Assembly (NCBI RefSeq): GCF_900111345.1
Contig: NZ_FOGY01000006.1
Span: 186,001-250,000 of the forward strand
Length of the DNA: 64,000 nucleotides
Reading direction: 5' to 3'
Source: Psychrobacillus sp. OK032
GTDB lineage: Bacteria > Bacillota > Bacilli > Bacillales_A > Planococcaceae
Shown piece after piece: positions 27,426 to 36,045 of the stretch; the stretch's first letter is position 1; the number at the start of each line of letters is the position of its first letter. The notes under the pieces are model-generated. The model saw only the letters and a list, made by a program, of their open reading frames with translations, was not told where the DNA came from and made no database searches. Position numbers and translations under genes: made by a program.

Positions 27426-28070
27426 GGACGAAACAAGTTCCCTTACATTTATTAATCATCTAAATTAAACCACTTCGAGTGTAGTGTGCTTCCTTCTTCT
27501 GACCCCTCTGGAGAATAAGAAACTACTAGTTCGATAGATACGGTGAACCGTACCATAAGTAACGGCGAGCTCTCAGTTGGTTCGCTTCTCTTTATTGTGA
27601 AAAAGGGGTGGAGCTACGCTAATTTATAACGATTGTATAGATTTAATTACGTTGAAGAACTTAAATCATGAAACAATATTGAAAATGAATGCTTCGCTCA
27701 CACCGCCTTTATTGTGTTCGTAATCTTTATTGATACATTGAGGCTTGGGAGTATTAACTCATGAATTTTTTTGAGTATAACTACTAGTTTCTAATGAGGC
27801 GATTGTAGAACGAACGGCGAAATATGTGGGATATGAACTTTGAAGAGGATATTCTAATAGCGGAATTGACTTAAATGCTGCATGTTCATCTCTCCTACCC
27901 CATGCGTTCGTTTAAGAAAGAAAAAGGAATAACGATTAGTCATTTTCTAAACCAAAAGGTCCTTTTGCTTATTGTAATATTACCATAACAGGTATTTTCT
28001 CGATGGGGAATAATAACAAAACTAAGTAGTTATAAAGTTATAAAAAGTTTAAAAAACCACTATTTAATAA
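27426..28070. other. Gene-free region after the metY remnant
   Basis: I find no convincing gene and no ssuA, ssuC or ssuB remnant, so the duplicated unit ends or has decayed within metY. Short hairpins occur (for example ACGGTGAACCGT near 27539). A minus-strand run reading INKDYEHNKGGVSEAF near 27690-27740 is protein-like but too short to assign. Confidence 0.5.
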
Positions 28071-28165
28071 CTTGACATAGTATTATAATCTTGAAATACT
28101 ATGTCAAGGATACATGCTGAAAAAATATATTTTTCAGGAGAAACTTAGTTAATCTCTCCTTTTAT
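28071..28165 (+). promoter_or_regulatory. Palindrome and stacked hairpins upstream of the SDR gene
   Basis: CTTGACATAGTATT (28071-28084) and AATACTATGTCAAG (28095-28108) form a perfect 14-bp inverted repeat that contains a TTGACA. It is followed by CTGAAAAAATATATTTTTCAG (28117-28137), then AGGAGA (28137) with TCTCCTTTT (28157-28165), a terminator-like hairpin. This may be an operator plus an attenuator leader. I match no known riboswitch. Confidence 0.5.
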
Positions 28166-28294
28166 ATGATTTCTACCAAGTAGTAAAAATGGTGGTTGAA
28201 ATTAAAAGAGGAAAAATAGGTTGAGAAGCTAACTAAGAAATTAAGTGTAATATAGATATAAAATGATTTATTTATATTAAGAAAGGAGCTCAAT

Positions 28295-29074
28295 ATGAAT
28301 TTAGGATTAGAGGGAAAAGTTGCACTAATTACAGGATCAAGTAAAGGAATTGGAATGGAAACGGCTCTTCTTTTAGTAAAAGAAGGAGCTAAAGTAACCA
28401 TTTGTGCAAGAAATGGAAACCGTTTAAAAGAGGCTGCAGCTTATATATTTGAACAAACAGGCAAGGAAGTATTATACATAGAAACGGATGTTACAAAGGA
28501 AGAAGATTGTAAAAGGGTTGTCACTTCTACAGTAGAACAATATGGACGTTTAGACATTTTAGTTAATAACGCCGGTACTTCTCAAGCTCGTCCCTTTGAA
28601 GAAGTAGGAACGGAACTTTGGCAACAAGATCTTGATTTAAAACTATTTGGTGCCATTCATTGTTCTCGCTATGTGCTACCATATATGCGACAAGTTGGCG
28701 GAGGTGCAATAATAAATGTGACAGCGGCAATTGGAAAAACCCCTCCTGCATCTTCATTACCTACTTCAGTTAGCAGAGCAGCAGGTATGGCTCTTACAAA
28801 GGCAATGAGTAAAGATCTTGGTCCGGACAATATTCGTGTAAACACTGTATGTATTGGTTGGATTCGAAGTGAACAAGTAGAAAAAATGTGGAAAAATCAA
28901 GCACCAGAACTATCATGGGAACAGTTTTCAAGAGAAGATCGCAAAATTCCTCTTGGACGTATCGGAAATACAGAAGAAGCAGCTAAAATTATTACATTCC
29001 TTGTTTCAGATGCAGCTTCTTATGTTACAGGTACATCGGTAAATATAGATGGCGGTATGGTAGGTACTTTATAA
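28295..29074 (+). CDS. Short-chain dehydrogenase/reductase family protein with atypical active site
   Basis: The 259-residue protein has a complete Rossmann fold: TGSSKGIG (residues 13-20), an ETDVT acidic turn, NNAG and a C-terminal GTSVNIDGGM. At the position of the catalytic YxxxK motif it reads TSVSR (T157 to R161), so both the tyrosine and the lysine are replaced. It may work by another mechanism or bind a nucleotide without the usual oxidoreduction. AAGGAG precedes ATG 28295. A terminator separates it from the aldolase-like gene, but proximity suggests a shared pathway. Confidence 0.8.
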   Translation: MNLGLEGKVALITGSSKGIGMETALLLVKEGAKVTICARNGNRLKEAAAYIFEQTGKEVLYIETDVTKEEDCKRVVTSTVEQYGRLDILVNNAGTSQARPFEEVGTELWQQDLDLKLFGAIHCSRYVLPYMRQVGGGAIINVTAAIGKTPPASSLPTSVSRAAGMALTKAMSKDLGPDNIRVNTVCIGWIRSEQVEKMWKNQAPELSWEQFSREDRKIPLGRIGNTEEAAKIITFLVSDAASYVTGTSVNIDGGMVGTL

Positions 29075-29222
29075 TATTATAATAGTTCAATATAGATTTC
29101 TTATCCAGAGAGGTAGAGGGTACAACCCTATGACACCTCTGCAATCTGTTATTATGCTTTTTAGATAAGGTGCTAGCTCCTGCAAGTTTTAATGACTTGA
29201 AAGATAATAAGATGGCGTCGAA

Positions 29223-29260
29223 CAAATAAAGTCTCTTCTTAATTGAAGAGACTTTATTTG
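29223..29260 (+). terminator. Terminator of the SDR gene
   Basis: A perfect 16-bp stem, CAAATAAAGTCTCTTC with GAAGAGACTTTATTTG, closes a six-base loop. The stretch between the stop and this hairpin shows only a weak AGAGGTAGAGGGT...ACACCTCT pairing. Confidence 0.9.
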
Positions 29261-29406
29261 CCTTGAAAAATTATTGTAATTTTTTTACTATTTGACATTT
29301 TTTAAAAAGTATATAAACTTGTTATATAAAAACCAATATGAATAATTGGAATTATACATATATTGGCTTTGTATAAAAAAACAGAAAAGTTAGGAGAATA
29401 TGAAAA

Positions 29407-30168
29407 ATGGATCATTTTACTAGACCTGGAAAACCCACTTTGAATTCAATTGAGGAAGAAAGAACGTATAGGAAAGAACATCTTGTTGGGGCTTTTCGTA
29501 TATTCGCTCACTATGGTTATGACGCTGGAGTTGCTGGTCATATTACGGCACGTGATCCAGAACGACTAGATTGCTTCTGGGTAAATCCTATGGGCTTACA
29601 TTTTGACTCGATTAAAACTTCAGATTTATTGCTTGTGAATCACAATGGTGACATCGTTGAAGGAGAAGGATTATTAAATAAAGCAGCTTTTGCCATTCAC
29701 TCCCAAGTTCATGCAGCTCGCCCTGATGTTGTAGCTTGTGCCCACGCTCATACGATTTATGGAACTGCATTCTCAACACAGGGACGTTTACTTGACCCAA
29801 TTACTCAGGATTCTTGCTATTTCTACAATGATCATGCTTTGTTTAATAGCTACTCAGGAGAGGTTTTAGAAACGGAAACGGGTAAGGTCATTGGAGAAGT
29901 TCTAGGAAACAACAAGGCTCTTATTCTTCAAAACCATGGATTATTGACAGTTGGAGCAACCGTTGATGCGGCTGCATGGTGGTTTATGGCAATGGATCGT
30001 GCCTGCCATGTACAAATCAATGCAGAATCATTAGGGAAACCGATTTTAATTCCAGACGAAGTAGCAAAGCTGACAAGAAGCCAAATTGGAACGGAAGATA
30101 TCGGTTGGTTTAGCTTCCAACCTTATTGGAATAGCATTGTGAGAAAACAACCTGAGTTATTAGAATAG
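29407..30168 (+). CDS. Class II aldolase/adducin-family protein
   Basis: The fold is shown by AGHITARDPE, NPMGLHFDSI, and the zinc ligands H113 and H115 (CAHAHTIYG) and H177 (QNHGLLTVG). In fuculose-phosphate aldolase a catalytic Glu stands four residues before a conserved His; here that position is A94 (before H98). This is common in a subgroup of unknown function, so a simple aldolase activity is doubtful. Upstream (29332-29365) CCAATAT and ATATTGG form an inverted repeat that could be an operator. The MetQNI transporter follows 116 bases downstream with its own promoter. Confidence 0.75.
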   Translation: MDHFTRPGKPTLNSIEEERTYRKEHLVGAFRIFAHYGYDAGVAGHITARDPERLDCFWVNPMGLHFDSIKTSDLLLVNHNGDIVEGEGLLNKAAFAIHSQVHAARPDVVACAHAHTIYGTAFSTQGRLLDPITQDSCYFYNDHALFNSYSGEVLETETGKVIGEVLGNNKALILQNHGLLTVGATVDAAAWWFMAMDRACHVQINAESLGKPILIPDEVAKLTRSQIGTEDIGWFSFQPYWNSIVRKQPELLE

Positions 30169-30188
30169 GACAATAAATAAAAATGATA

Positions 30189-30240
30189 CCATTTAAATGG
30201 CTAAAAATTAAATTGACAGGTACGTTTATTTTATTTTAAT
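30189..30240 (+). promoter_or_regulatory. metQNI promoter with upstream palindrome
   Basis: TTGACA (30213-30218) and TTTAAT (30235-30240) have a 16-base spacer. A perfect palindrome, CCATTTAAATGG, lies at 30189-30200, just upstream of the -35. I see no S-box or T-box leader, which is unusual for a methionine transporter in this group. Confidence 0.6.
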
Positions 30241-30284
30241 GGTAACAACATTATTAAGTTGTAAATATAAGTGGAGGCATACAT

Positions 30285-31112
30285 ATGAAAAGAACTTTAT
30301 ACGAAATAATAATTGCCATTGGTCTCGTAATCCTATTAGTGGGATGTGCGGGAAATGAAGAAGCTTCAGGAAGTGAAGCTGATAAAGTTATTAAAATTGG
30401 CGTGACAGCGGGGCCACATGAAGAAATTACAAATGAAGTTAAAAAACTCGCTGAAAAAGAAGGAATTAAGTTAGAAGTTGTCACTTTTAATGATTTCATA
30501 CTTCCAAACAGAGCCCTTGAAAAAGGAGAAATTGATTTAAATTCGTATCAAAACCTTCCCTTTTTAGAGACATTTAACGAAGACCATAATGCAGATCTTG
30601 TTTCAATTGGAAAATCGGTTGCTATGCTTATGGGGTTATACTCAACAAAATACGATAGTGTTGAAGATCTTCCACAAGGAGCTACAGTAGGATTACCAAA
30701 CGATCCAGTCAATCGTTCAAGAGCATTATATGTTTATCAAAATGCTGGACTTATCAAACTAAAACCTGGAACTGATGATAAAAATGCAACTGTACTAGAT
30801 ATAGCTGAAAATCCAAAAGAGCTAAAATTCAAAGAGCTGGAATCTGCCATGCTAGCTAGAGCAATGACAAGTCTAGATGCTTCAACTTTAAACAGCAATT
30901 TTGCCTTACAAGAGGGCTATAAGCCAAAAGAGGATGCCATGTACCTAAATAATGAAGAAAAATTTATGGGTGTGGTAGTAACGACTAAAGAAAATAAAGA
31001 TAATGAGGCATATAAAAGGATAGTAGAATTATATCATGCAGAAGAAGTAAAGAAATTTGTCGAGGAAAGATATGACGGAGTTATAAGACACGCTGAAGAC
31101 CCTTTTAACTGA
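30285..31112 (+). CDS. metQ: MetQ/NlpA-family substrate-binding lipoprotein
   Basis: A short signal peptide ends in the lipobox LLVGCAGN. The mature part has the NlpA fold: KIGVTAGPHEEI, FNDFILPNRALEKGEIDLNSYQNLPFL and GLPNDPVNRSRALY. MetQ proteins normally bind methionine, but relatives accept other small compounds. Some canonical residues differ (YQNLPFL where YQHxPYL is usual). It heads a metQ-metN-metI operon. Given the SDR and aldolase-like neighbours and the absence of methionine-type control, another substrate is possible. Confidence 0.82.
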   Translation: MKRTLYEIIIAIGLVILLVGCAGNEEASGSEADKVIKIGVTAGPHEEITNEVKKLAEKEGIKLEVVTFNDFILPNRALEKGEIDLNSYQNLPFLETFNEDHNADLVSIGKSVAMLMGLYSTKYDSVEDLPQGATVGLPNDPVNRSRALYVYQNAGLIKLKPGTDDKNATVLDIAENPKELKFKELESAMLARAMTSLDASTLNSNFALQEGYKPKEDAMYLNNEEKFMGVVVTTKENKDNEAYKRIVELYHAEEVKKFVEERYDGVIRHAEDPFN

Positions 31113-31127
31113 GCAAGGAGCATAAAA

Positions 31128-32180
31128 ATGATTGAGCTTATAGATATTCACAAAACATTTAGAGTAGATAAACGTGAAGTAGAGGCCTTAAAAGGTGTTA
31201 CCATCCGTGTGAGAAAAGGCGAGATATATGGTGTAATAGGCTTCAGCGGCGCTGGTAAAAGCACCTTGTTACGTATGATTAACCTCTTGGAAAAACCTAC
31301 GAGTGGAAAGGTGATTGTCAGTGGACAAGATCTCTTGGAACTCAATGAAAAGCAATTAAGAGGCGCTCGAAAGAAAATAGGGATAATTTTTCAACATTTT
31401 AATTTGTTGAGTTCTTATAATATCTTTGACAATGTGGCTGAAATTCTTCGTATGAATAAAGTATCTAAGCAGGAAATCAAAAGGAAAGTAGATGAATTGC
31501 TTAAACTTGTGGGATTGGAAGATAAAGCAGAGGCATATCCATCGCAACTTTCCGGAGGACAGAAACAACGTGTAGGTATTGCTCGCGCACTAGCGATGGA
31601 TCCAGAAATCCTGCTGTGTGACGAAGCAACTTCTGCATTAGACCCTCAGACTACTGAATCAATCCTTGATTTATTGCTGGATATTAATGAAAAATTAGGG
31701 CTAACAATTGTTCTTATCACACATGAAATGCATGTCATTCAGAAAATTTGCGATCAAGTAGCAGTCATGGAAAATGGACAAGTAATTGAACAAGGTAGTG
31801 TTCTTGATATCTTTAGCGTACCAAAACACAATACAACTAAAAATTTTATGCGGACTATTTTTAATGATGAAATGCCAGAGGAAATGGTAAACAAGATTAA
31901 GAAAGTGAATTCTTATACAACAAGATTGCGGGTAACATTCCGTGGAGATGCAGCAATGGACTCGGTTATCGGTAATATTTCTTCAAAATTTGCTGTGGAT
32001 ACAAATATTTTATATGGTTCAATCACTTCTATAAAAGGGACTGCTTTAGGTATTCTCATTATTCAACTTTCAGGAGAAAGAGATATCGTGGAAGAAGCTA
32101 TTTCCTATATTAAGGGAGCGGTTTACCATGTTGAAGTTCAAGCCCAAAAAGAAGGTAAGCAAGAGGTGTTAAATACATGA
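31128..32180 (+). CDS. metN: MetN-type ABC transporter ATP-binding protein
   Basis: The 350-residue ATPase has Walker A GFSGAGKST, Q-loop IIFQHFNLL, signature LSGGQKQRVGIARAL and Walker B ILLCDEATSALDP. A C-terminal NIL-type regulatory domain follows (from about residue 265, TTRLRVTFRGDAA onward), which in MetN binds methionine and inhibits transport. Its last four bases overlap the metI start (ATGA), so the two are translationally coupled. Confidence 0.88.
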   Translation: MIELIDIHKTFRVDKREVEALKGVTIRVRKGEIYGVIGFSGAGKSTLLRMINLLEKPTSGKVIVSGQDLLELNEKQLRGARKKIGIIFQHFNLLSSYNIFDNVAEILRMNKVSKQEIKRKVDELLKLVGLEDKAEAYPSQLSGGQKQRVGIARALAMDPEILLCDEATSALDPQTTESILDLLLDINEKLGLTIVLITHEMHVIQKICDQVAVMENGQVIEQGSVLDIFSVPKHNTTKNFMRTIFNDEMPEEMVNKIKKVNSYTTRLRVTFRGDAAMDSVIGNISSKFAVDTNILYGSITSIKGTALGILIIQLSGERDIVEEAISYIKGAVYHVEVQAQKEGKQEVLNT

Positions 32181-32842
32181 CAGAGAGATTACTAGAATTG
32201 ACACCGCTATTTACTTTATCGATATATGAAACGTTAATGATGGTCGTGATTTCCCTAGTTATCGCAACTTTAATTGGAATTCCATTAGGGATCCTGTTAG
32301 TTATTACACGGCCAAACCATTTAGCGCCGAATCGCTGGATATTTCAGATTCTAAATATCATAATAAATATTATCCGTTCTGTGCCATTTATCATTTTGAT
32401 GGTCGCCATCATTCCTTTTACTGAAATTCTTGTGGGTTCTGCCATTGGTATAGAAGGAGCGGTTGTACCACTTATTGTATATACTGCTCCTTTTATCGCC
32501 AGACTTATGGAAACGGCTTTGCTCGAGGTAGATCAGGGTGTCATCGAAGCTTATTTGTCTATGGGAGCATCCCGCACTCAGATCATCAGACGCATTATGA
32601 TAAGAGAGGCCAGACCCGGCATTTTACTTTGCTTGACGATCGCTACGATCGGTTTAATAGGAGCTACTGCCATGGCAGGTGCAGTGGGGGCAGGTGGATT
32701 GGGTGATCTTGCCCTAAGATATGGTTATCAACAGTGGGACTTACCAGTCATGATGGTAACTGTAATTATTCTCATCATTATTGTACAATGCATTCAATCG
32801 CTTGGAAACTGGGCAGCAAATAAAATGAAAAAAAATTTATAA
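32177..32842 (+). CDS. metI: MetI-type ABC transporter permease
   Basis: The 221-residue permease has five hydrophobic segments and the MetI-type EAA loop (YLSMGASRTQIIRRIMIREARPGI). RSVPFIILMVAIIPFT and GAVGAGGLGDLALRYGYQ are family marks. It starts inside the end of metN and is followed by a strong terminator. Confidence 0.88.
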   Translation: MTERLLELTPLFTLSIYETLMMVVISLVIATLIGIPLGILLVITRPNHLAPNRWIFQILNIIINIIRSVPFIILMVAIIPFTEILVGSAIGIEGAVVPLIVYTAPFIARLMETALLEVDQGVIEAYLSMGASRTQIIRRIMIREARPGILLCLTIATIGLIGATAMAGAVGAGGLGDLALRYGYQQWDLPVMMVTVIILIIIVQCIQSLGNWAANKMKKNL

Positions 32843-32890
32843 AACTCTTTTTGAATGATTAAAACGGACTTAATGACGATACAAAAGGGA

Positions 32891-32925
32891 TGCCCCAAAA
32901 GTGAGCACTTTTGGGGCGTTTTTTA
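32891..32925 (+). terminator. Terminator of metQNI
   Basis: TGCCCCAAAAGT pairs with ACTTTTGGGGCG (one mismatch at the base), then six T. It is very strong. Confidence 0.9.
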
Positions 32926-33153
32926 TGCATAAAAAACAAGAAAACCATCCTTTTGATATAATTGAATCACCACAAAACAAAAATATCTATAAAAGGAATG
33001 GTCTCTTACTAATTTTCGTTCATTCTCTGCCAGTACAACCGTTACGTTTCATTTGATTAACTTAATATTGCCCATGTGCTGCTTCTGGGTTCAATATAGA
33101 TAATTTAGCATGATATGTTACGATATCTAATAAGCAATAACGCTATTTTTCGA
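32926..33153. other. Non-coding spacer, possibly with an insertion-sequence fossil
   Basis: ACCATCCTTTTGATATAATTG (first 20 bases count) at 32943 and AAAAGGAATGGT at 32991-33003 form an imperfect inverted pair. They recall leader sequences before transposases in related genomes. No transposase frame survives. This is a weak suggestion. Confidence 0.3.
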
Positions 33154-33167
33154 GTGGAGGAATTTAT

Positions 33168-34199
33168 ATGTATAGCTTCAAGATTGATTACGCTGAAGGA
33201 GCACATCCTAGAATTTTGCAGGCTTTAATAGATTCGAATTTTGTACAAGAAGAAGGCTATGGAGATGATAGCTTTACTCAAAAAGCAATCGAGCTTTTGA
33301 AGGAGAAATTAGAGAGGCAGGATGTTGATATACACCTATTATCGGGCGGGACCCAAACAAACTTAACGGCAATTTCCGCTTTTCTTCGACCACATGAAGC
33401 GGCAATCGCTGCTAGTACAGGTCATATATTCACACATGAAACAGGTGCAATTGAAGCTACTGGACATAAAGTCGTTTCGGTAGAAACGAAAGATGGAAAA
33501 CTGAATCCCTCTCTAATAAAAGAAGTTCTGGACCTCCATACAGATGAACATATGGTAAAACCAAAGTTGGTTTACCTATCAAATTCAACAGAAATTGGCT
33601 CTATCTACATGAAGAGTGAACTGACGGATTTAAGAGATTTTTGTAAAGAGCATAATCTTATATTATATATGGATGGGGCAAGACTGGGGTCAGCGCTGTG
33701 CTCTGATGATAATGACTTAAAGCTACGTGACATTCCATCACTTGTGGATGCTTTCTATATTGGTGGGACGAAGAACGGTGCACTTTTAGGAGAGGCATTA
33801 GTTATTTGCTGTAATTCTTTAAAAGAAGACTTTCGTTTTCATTTGAAGCAAAAAGGGGCTCTTCTAGCAAAAGGGAGACTATTAGGTAGTCAATTTTATG
33901 AACTATTCCGGGATGATTTGTTTTTCGAATTGGCCCAGCATGCGAATAAGATGGCAACCATTCTTAGGGAAGAATGTAGCAATGCCAATTTTTCATTTTT
34001 GACCTATTCTCCATCGAATCAAATCTTTCCAATATTACCGAATGCACTTATTGCGGAGCTTCAAAAAAACTACGCATTTATTGTATGGCAAAAGGTTGAT
34101 TCTACTCATTCGGCGATTCGATTAGTAACATCATGGGCGACAAAAGAGGAAAAAGTAAGAGCTTTTGTGGAGGATATGAAAAAATATAATGAGTTGTGA
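33168..34199 (+). CDS. ltaE: Low-specificity L-threonine aldolase (PLP enzyme)
   Basis: The enzyme cleaves threonine (and beta-hydroxy relatives) to glycine and an aldehyde. The 343 residues show the aromatic-amino-acid-lyase/threonine-aldolase layout: YAEGAHPRIL, the GYGDDSF motif, LSGGTQTNL, HETGAIEATGHKV, LYMDGARLGSAL with the PLP-binding Asp, and GGTKNG with the Schiff-base lysine. GGAGG precedes the start. It is monocistronic, bounded by the shared hairpin at 34212. Confidence 0.88.
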   Translation: MYSFKIDYAEGAHPRILQALIDSNFVQEEGYGDDSFTQKAIELLKEKLERQDVDIHLLSGGTQTNLTAISAFLRPHEAAIAASTGHIFTHETGAIEATGHKVVSVETKDGKLNPSLIKEVLDLHTDEHMVKPKLVYLSNSTEIGSIYMKSELTDLRDFCKEHNLILYMDGARLGSALCSDDNDLKLRDIPSLVDAFYIGGTKNGALLGEALVICCNSLKEDFRFHLKQKGALLAKGRLLGSQFYELFRDDLFFELAQHANKMATILREECSNANFSFLTYSPSNQIFPILPNALIAELQKNYAFIVWQKVDSTHSAIRLVTSWATKEEKVRAFVEDMKKYNEL

Positions 34200-34211
34200 A
34201 AGTGATTTTTT

Positions 34212-34262
34212 TGTCCCTGTGTCGCAAACAATTTAGAATTGTTTCTGACACAGGGACCTTTT
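34212..34262. terminator. Bidirectional terminator of the CCCTGTGT...ACACAGGG type
   Basis: GTCCCTGTGTC with GACACAGGGAC and an inner AAACAATT with AATTGTTT form a long stem with T/A runs on both sides. It serves the convergent ltaE and punA genes. Confidence 0.85.
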
Positions 34263-34272
34263 TTGAAATTTA

Positions 34273-35091
34273 TTAAATCTCTTCTAAAATTCCTTTTACC
34301 AATCCTATAAATTTTACCTTTACCTGACTAGCAACCTCAATTACTTCATCGTGGTTCAACGGCTGATCTAATATTCCACTTGCCATATTCGTTATGCAAG
34401 AAATACCAAGTACTTTCATACCGCCGTGAGTAGCTACAATCGCTTCTGGTACCGTTGACATACCTGCTGCGTCAGCTCCTAATGTGCGGAACATACGAAT
34501 TTCAGCAGGAGTTTCATAAGTAGGGCCACTCCACCAAGCATATACACCTTGCTGTAATGGTATATTTTGCTCATTCGCTACTTTCGTTGCAATACTACGA
34601 AGCTCCTTATTATATACCTCTGATAAATCAGGGAAACGAGTTCCTAGTTTGTCGTTGTTTGGTCCAATTAATGGATTAGCACCTGTTAAGTTAATATGGT
34701 CCGTAATTAACATTAAATCTCCAGGGCTAAAGCTTGTATTCACAGCACCGCAAGCATTTGTAATGATAATATTTTCAATACCTAGCGCTTTCATCACACG
34801 TACTGGGAAAGTTACCTCATCTAAAGTGAACCCTTCATAATAATGAAAACGACCTTTCATAGCTGCAACGATCTTGCCATTCAACTCTCCTATAACGAGT
34901 TCGTTCGCATGTCCAATTGCTTCCGACTTTGCAAAGTGTGGAATTTCGCTATAAGGGATTTTAACAGCATTTTGAATGTCATCCGCAAGGCTTCCTAGTC
35001 CTGATCCTAAAATCAGTCCAACTACAGGACGGTGGTCCGTTTTAGTCATAATAAAATCTTTAGTTTCTAAAATATTTTCGATGTTGTGCAT
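34273..35091 (-). CDS. punA: Purine-nucleoside phosphorylase
   Basis: PNP splits guanosine and inosine with phosphate to free base and ribose 1-phosphate. The 272 residues carry VGLILGSGLGSLAD, the phosphate-binding GRFHYYEG, ITNACGAVN, GPTYETPAEIRMFRTLGADAAGMSTVPEA and CITNMASG, all typical of trimeric PNPs. The YAWWSGPTYET variant replaces the usual small residues before GPTYE. GAGGAGG stands 8 bases before ATG 35091. Guanine deaminase at the other end of the window could act on the product. Confidence 0.9.
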   Translation of the reverse strand: MHNIENILETKDFIMTKTDHRPVVGLILGSGLGSLADDIQNAVKIPYSEIPHFAKSEAIGHANELVIGELNGKIVAAMKGRFHYYEGFTLDEVTFPVRVMKALGIENIIITNACGAVNTSFSPGDLMLITDHINLTGANPLIGPNNDKLGTRFPDLSEVYNKELRSIATKVANEQNIPLQQGVYAWWSGPTYETPAEIRMFRTLGADAAGMSTVPEAIVATHGGMKVLGISCITNMASGILDQPLNHDEVIEVASQVKVKFIGLVKGILEEI

Positions 35092-35209
35092 GTATTATTC
35101 CTCCTCGAGACATTACGTCTAGTGCATGTCCTCTTTAAAACAAAGCGTGTTATCGTTAAAAGTTTAATGGAGGGAAGGTATATTGTAAAGAAACTATATA
35201 AATCCTTAT

Positions 35210-35238
35210 TTGACGTTTTCCAAAGTATTCTATATGAT
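35210..35238 (+). promoter_or_regulatory. queF promoter
   Basis: TTGACG (35210-35215) and TATGAT (35233-35238) are 17 bases apart and stand just before the preQ1 riboswitch. Confidence 0.65.
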
Positions 35239-35262
35239 GAATAAGTACCCGACTTAATCGGG

Positions 35263-35344
35263 AGAGGTTCATAGCTGATACCCTCTATAAAAAACTATGG
35301 ATACATGACTTTTCGCCATGTCCATATTTGGACATGGCTTTTTT
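35263..35344 (+). ncRNA. preQ1-I riboswitch with terminator, queF leader
   Basis: The aptamer (35263-35300) has P1 AGAGG with CCCTCT, the loop TTCATAGCTGATA and the A-rich tail ATAAAAAACTA that forms the pseudoknot, as in the class I preQ1 aptamer. It is followed by GCCATGTCC with GGACATGGC and a T-run (35315-35344). Ligand binding should favour termination, so high preQ1 shuts off queF. Confidence 0.9.
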
Positions 35345-35429
35345 ATGTAATATCCAAAGTTTGGAATAGATTGATTGGTGATGCCTCTTTTAAAAGTGTT
35401 GGGAAACATTTTCAGGGAGGTTTTTTATT

Positions 35430-35930
35430 ATGTCTGGCAGAAGCCAAGAAGAAGGTTTAAAGGATTTAACATTGTTAGGTAATCAGGGAACTCAATATTC
35501 ATTTGAGTATGCGCCTGAGGTATTGGAGTCGGTAGATAGTCTACATTCCAATCGTGATTATTTCGTCAAATTTAATTGCCCAGAGTTCACTAGTTTATGC
35601 CCAATTACACAACAGCCTGATTTTGCGACGATGTACATCTCGTACATACCGGATAAAAAAATTGTAGAGAGTAAATCACTAAAGTTATATTTGTTTAGTT
35701 TTAGAAACCATGGTGATTTCCATGAAGATTGCGTGAACATCATCATGAACGATCTAATTAAATTACTTGATCCAAGGTATATTGAGGTTTGGGGCAAGTT
35801 TACACCGCGTGGTGGGATTTCCATTGATCCATGGTGCAATTACGGGAGACCAGGTACTAAATATGAAGAAATAGCAAATTATCGTTTGATGAACCATGAT
35901 CTATACCCAGAAAAAATAGATAATCGCTAA
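35430..35930 (+). CDS. queF: NADPH-dependent 7-cyano-7-deazaguanine reductase
   Basis: QueF reduces preQ0 to preQ1 in queuosine synthesis. The 166-residue single-domain form shows [11 protein letters not shown] with the catalytic Cys, the [16 protein letters not shown] motif and ITPRGGI-like [18 protein letters not shown] precedes the ATG. Its stop is only 25 bases before the second riboswitch, so transcripts may continue towards queC. Confidence 0.93.
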   Translation: MSGRSQEEGLKDLTLLGNQGTQYSFEYAPEVLESVDSLHSNRDYFVKFNCPEFTSLCPITQQPDFATMYISYIPDKKIVESKSLKLYLFSFRNHGDFHEDCVNIIMNDLIKLLDPRYIEVWGKFTPRGGISIDPWCNYGRPGTKYEEIANYRLMNHDLYPEKIDNR

Positions 35931-35955
35931 ATTGAATAGTTCGTATGACGAAGGA

Positions 35956-36024
35956 AGAGGTTTTTAGCTACCCTCTTTAAAAAACTAAGAAGAAAACAGC
36001 ATTCTTTTTAGGGTGCTGTTTTTT
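35956..36024 (+). ncRNA. Second preQ1-I riboswitch with terminator, queC leader
   Basis: AGAGG (35956) pairs with CCCTCT (35971-35976) around TTTTTAGCTA, and the tail TTAAAAAACTAAGA provides the pseudoknot. A terminator follows (AACAGCATTC with GGGTGCTGTTTTTT, ending 36024). It controls queCDE and the transporter gene. No separate promoter is visible between queF and this element. Confidence 0.9.
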
Positions 36025-36045
36025 CGTTATAAGGGAGTTTTACAG

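Noticed and set aside
30169-30284. S-box riboswitch before metQ
   Set aside because: Only 116 bases with a promoter and no paired helices of the S-box type.
32926-33153. Intact insertion sequence
   Set aside because: Leader-like bases resemble those before some transposases, but no transposase frame or paired ends are present.
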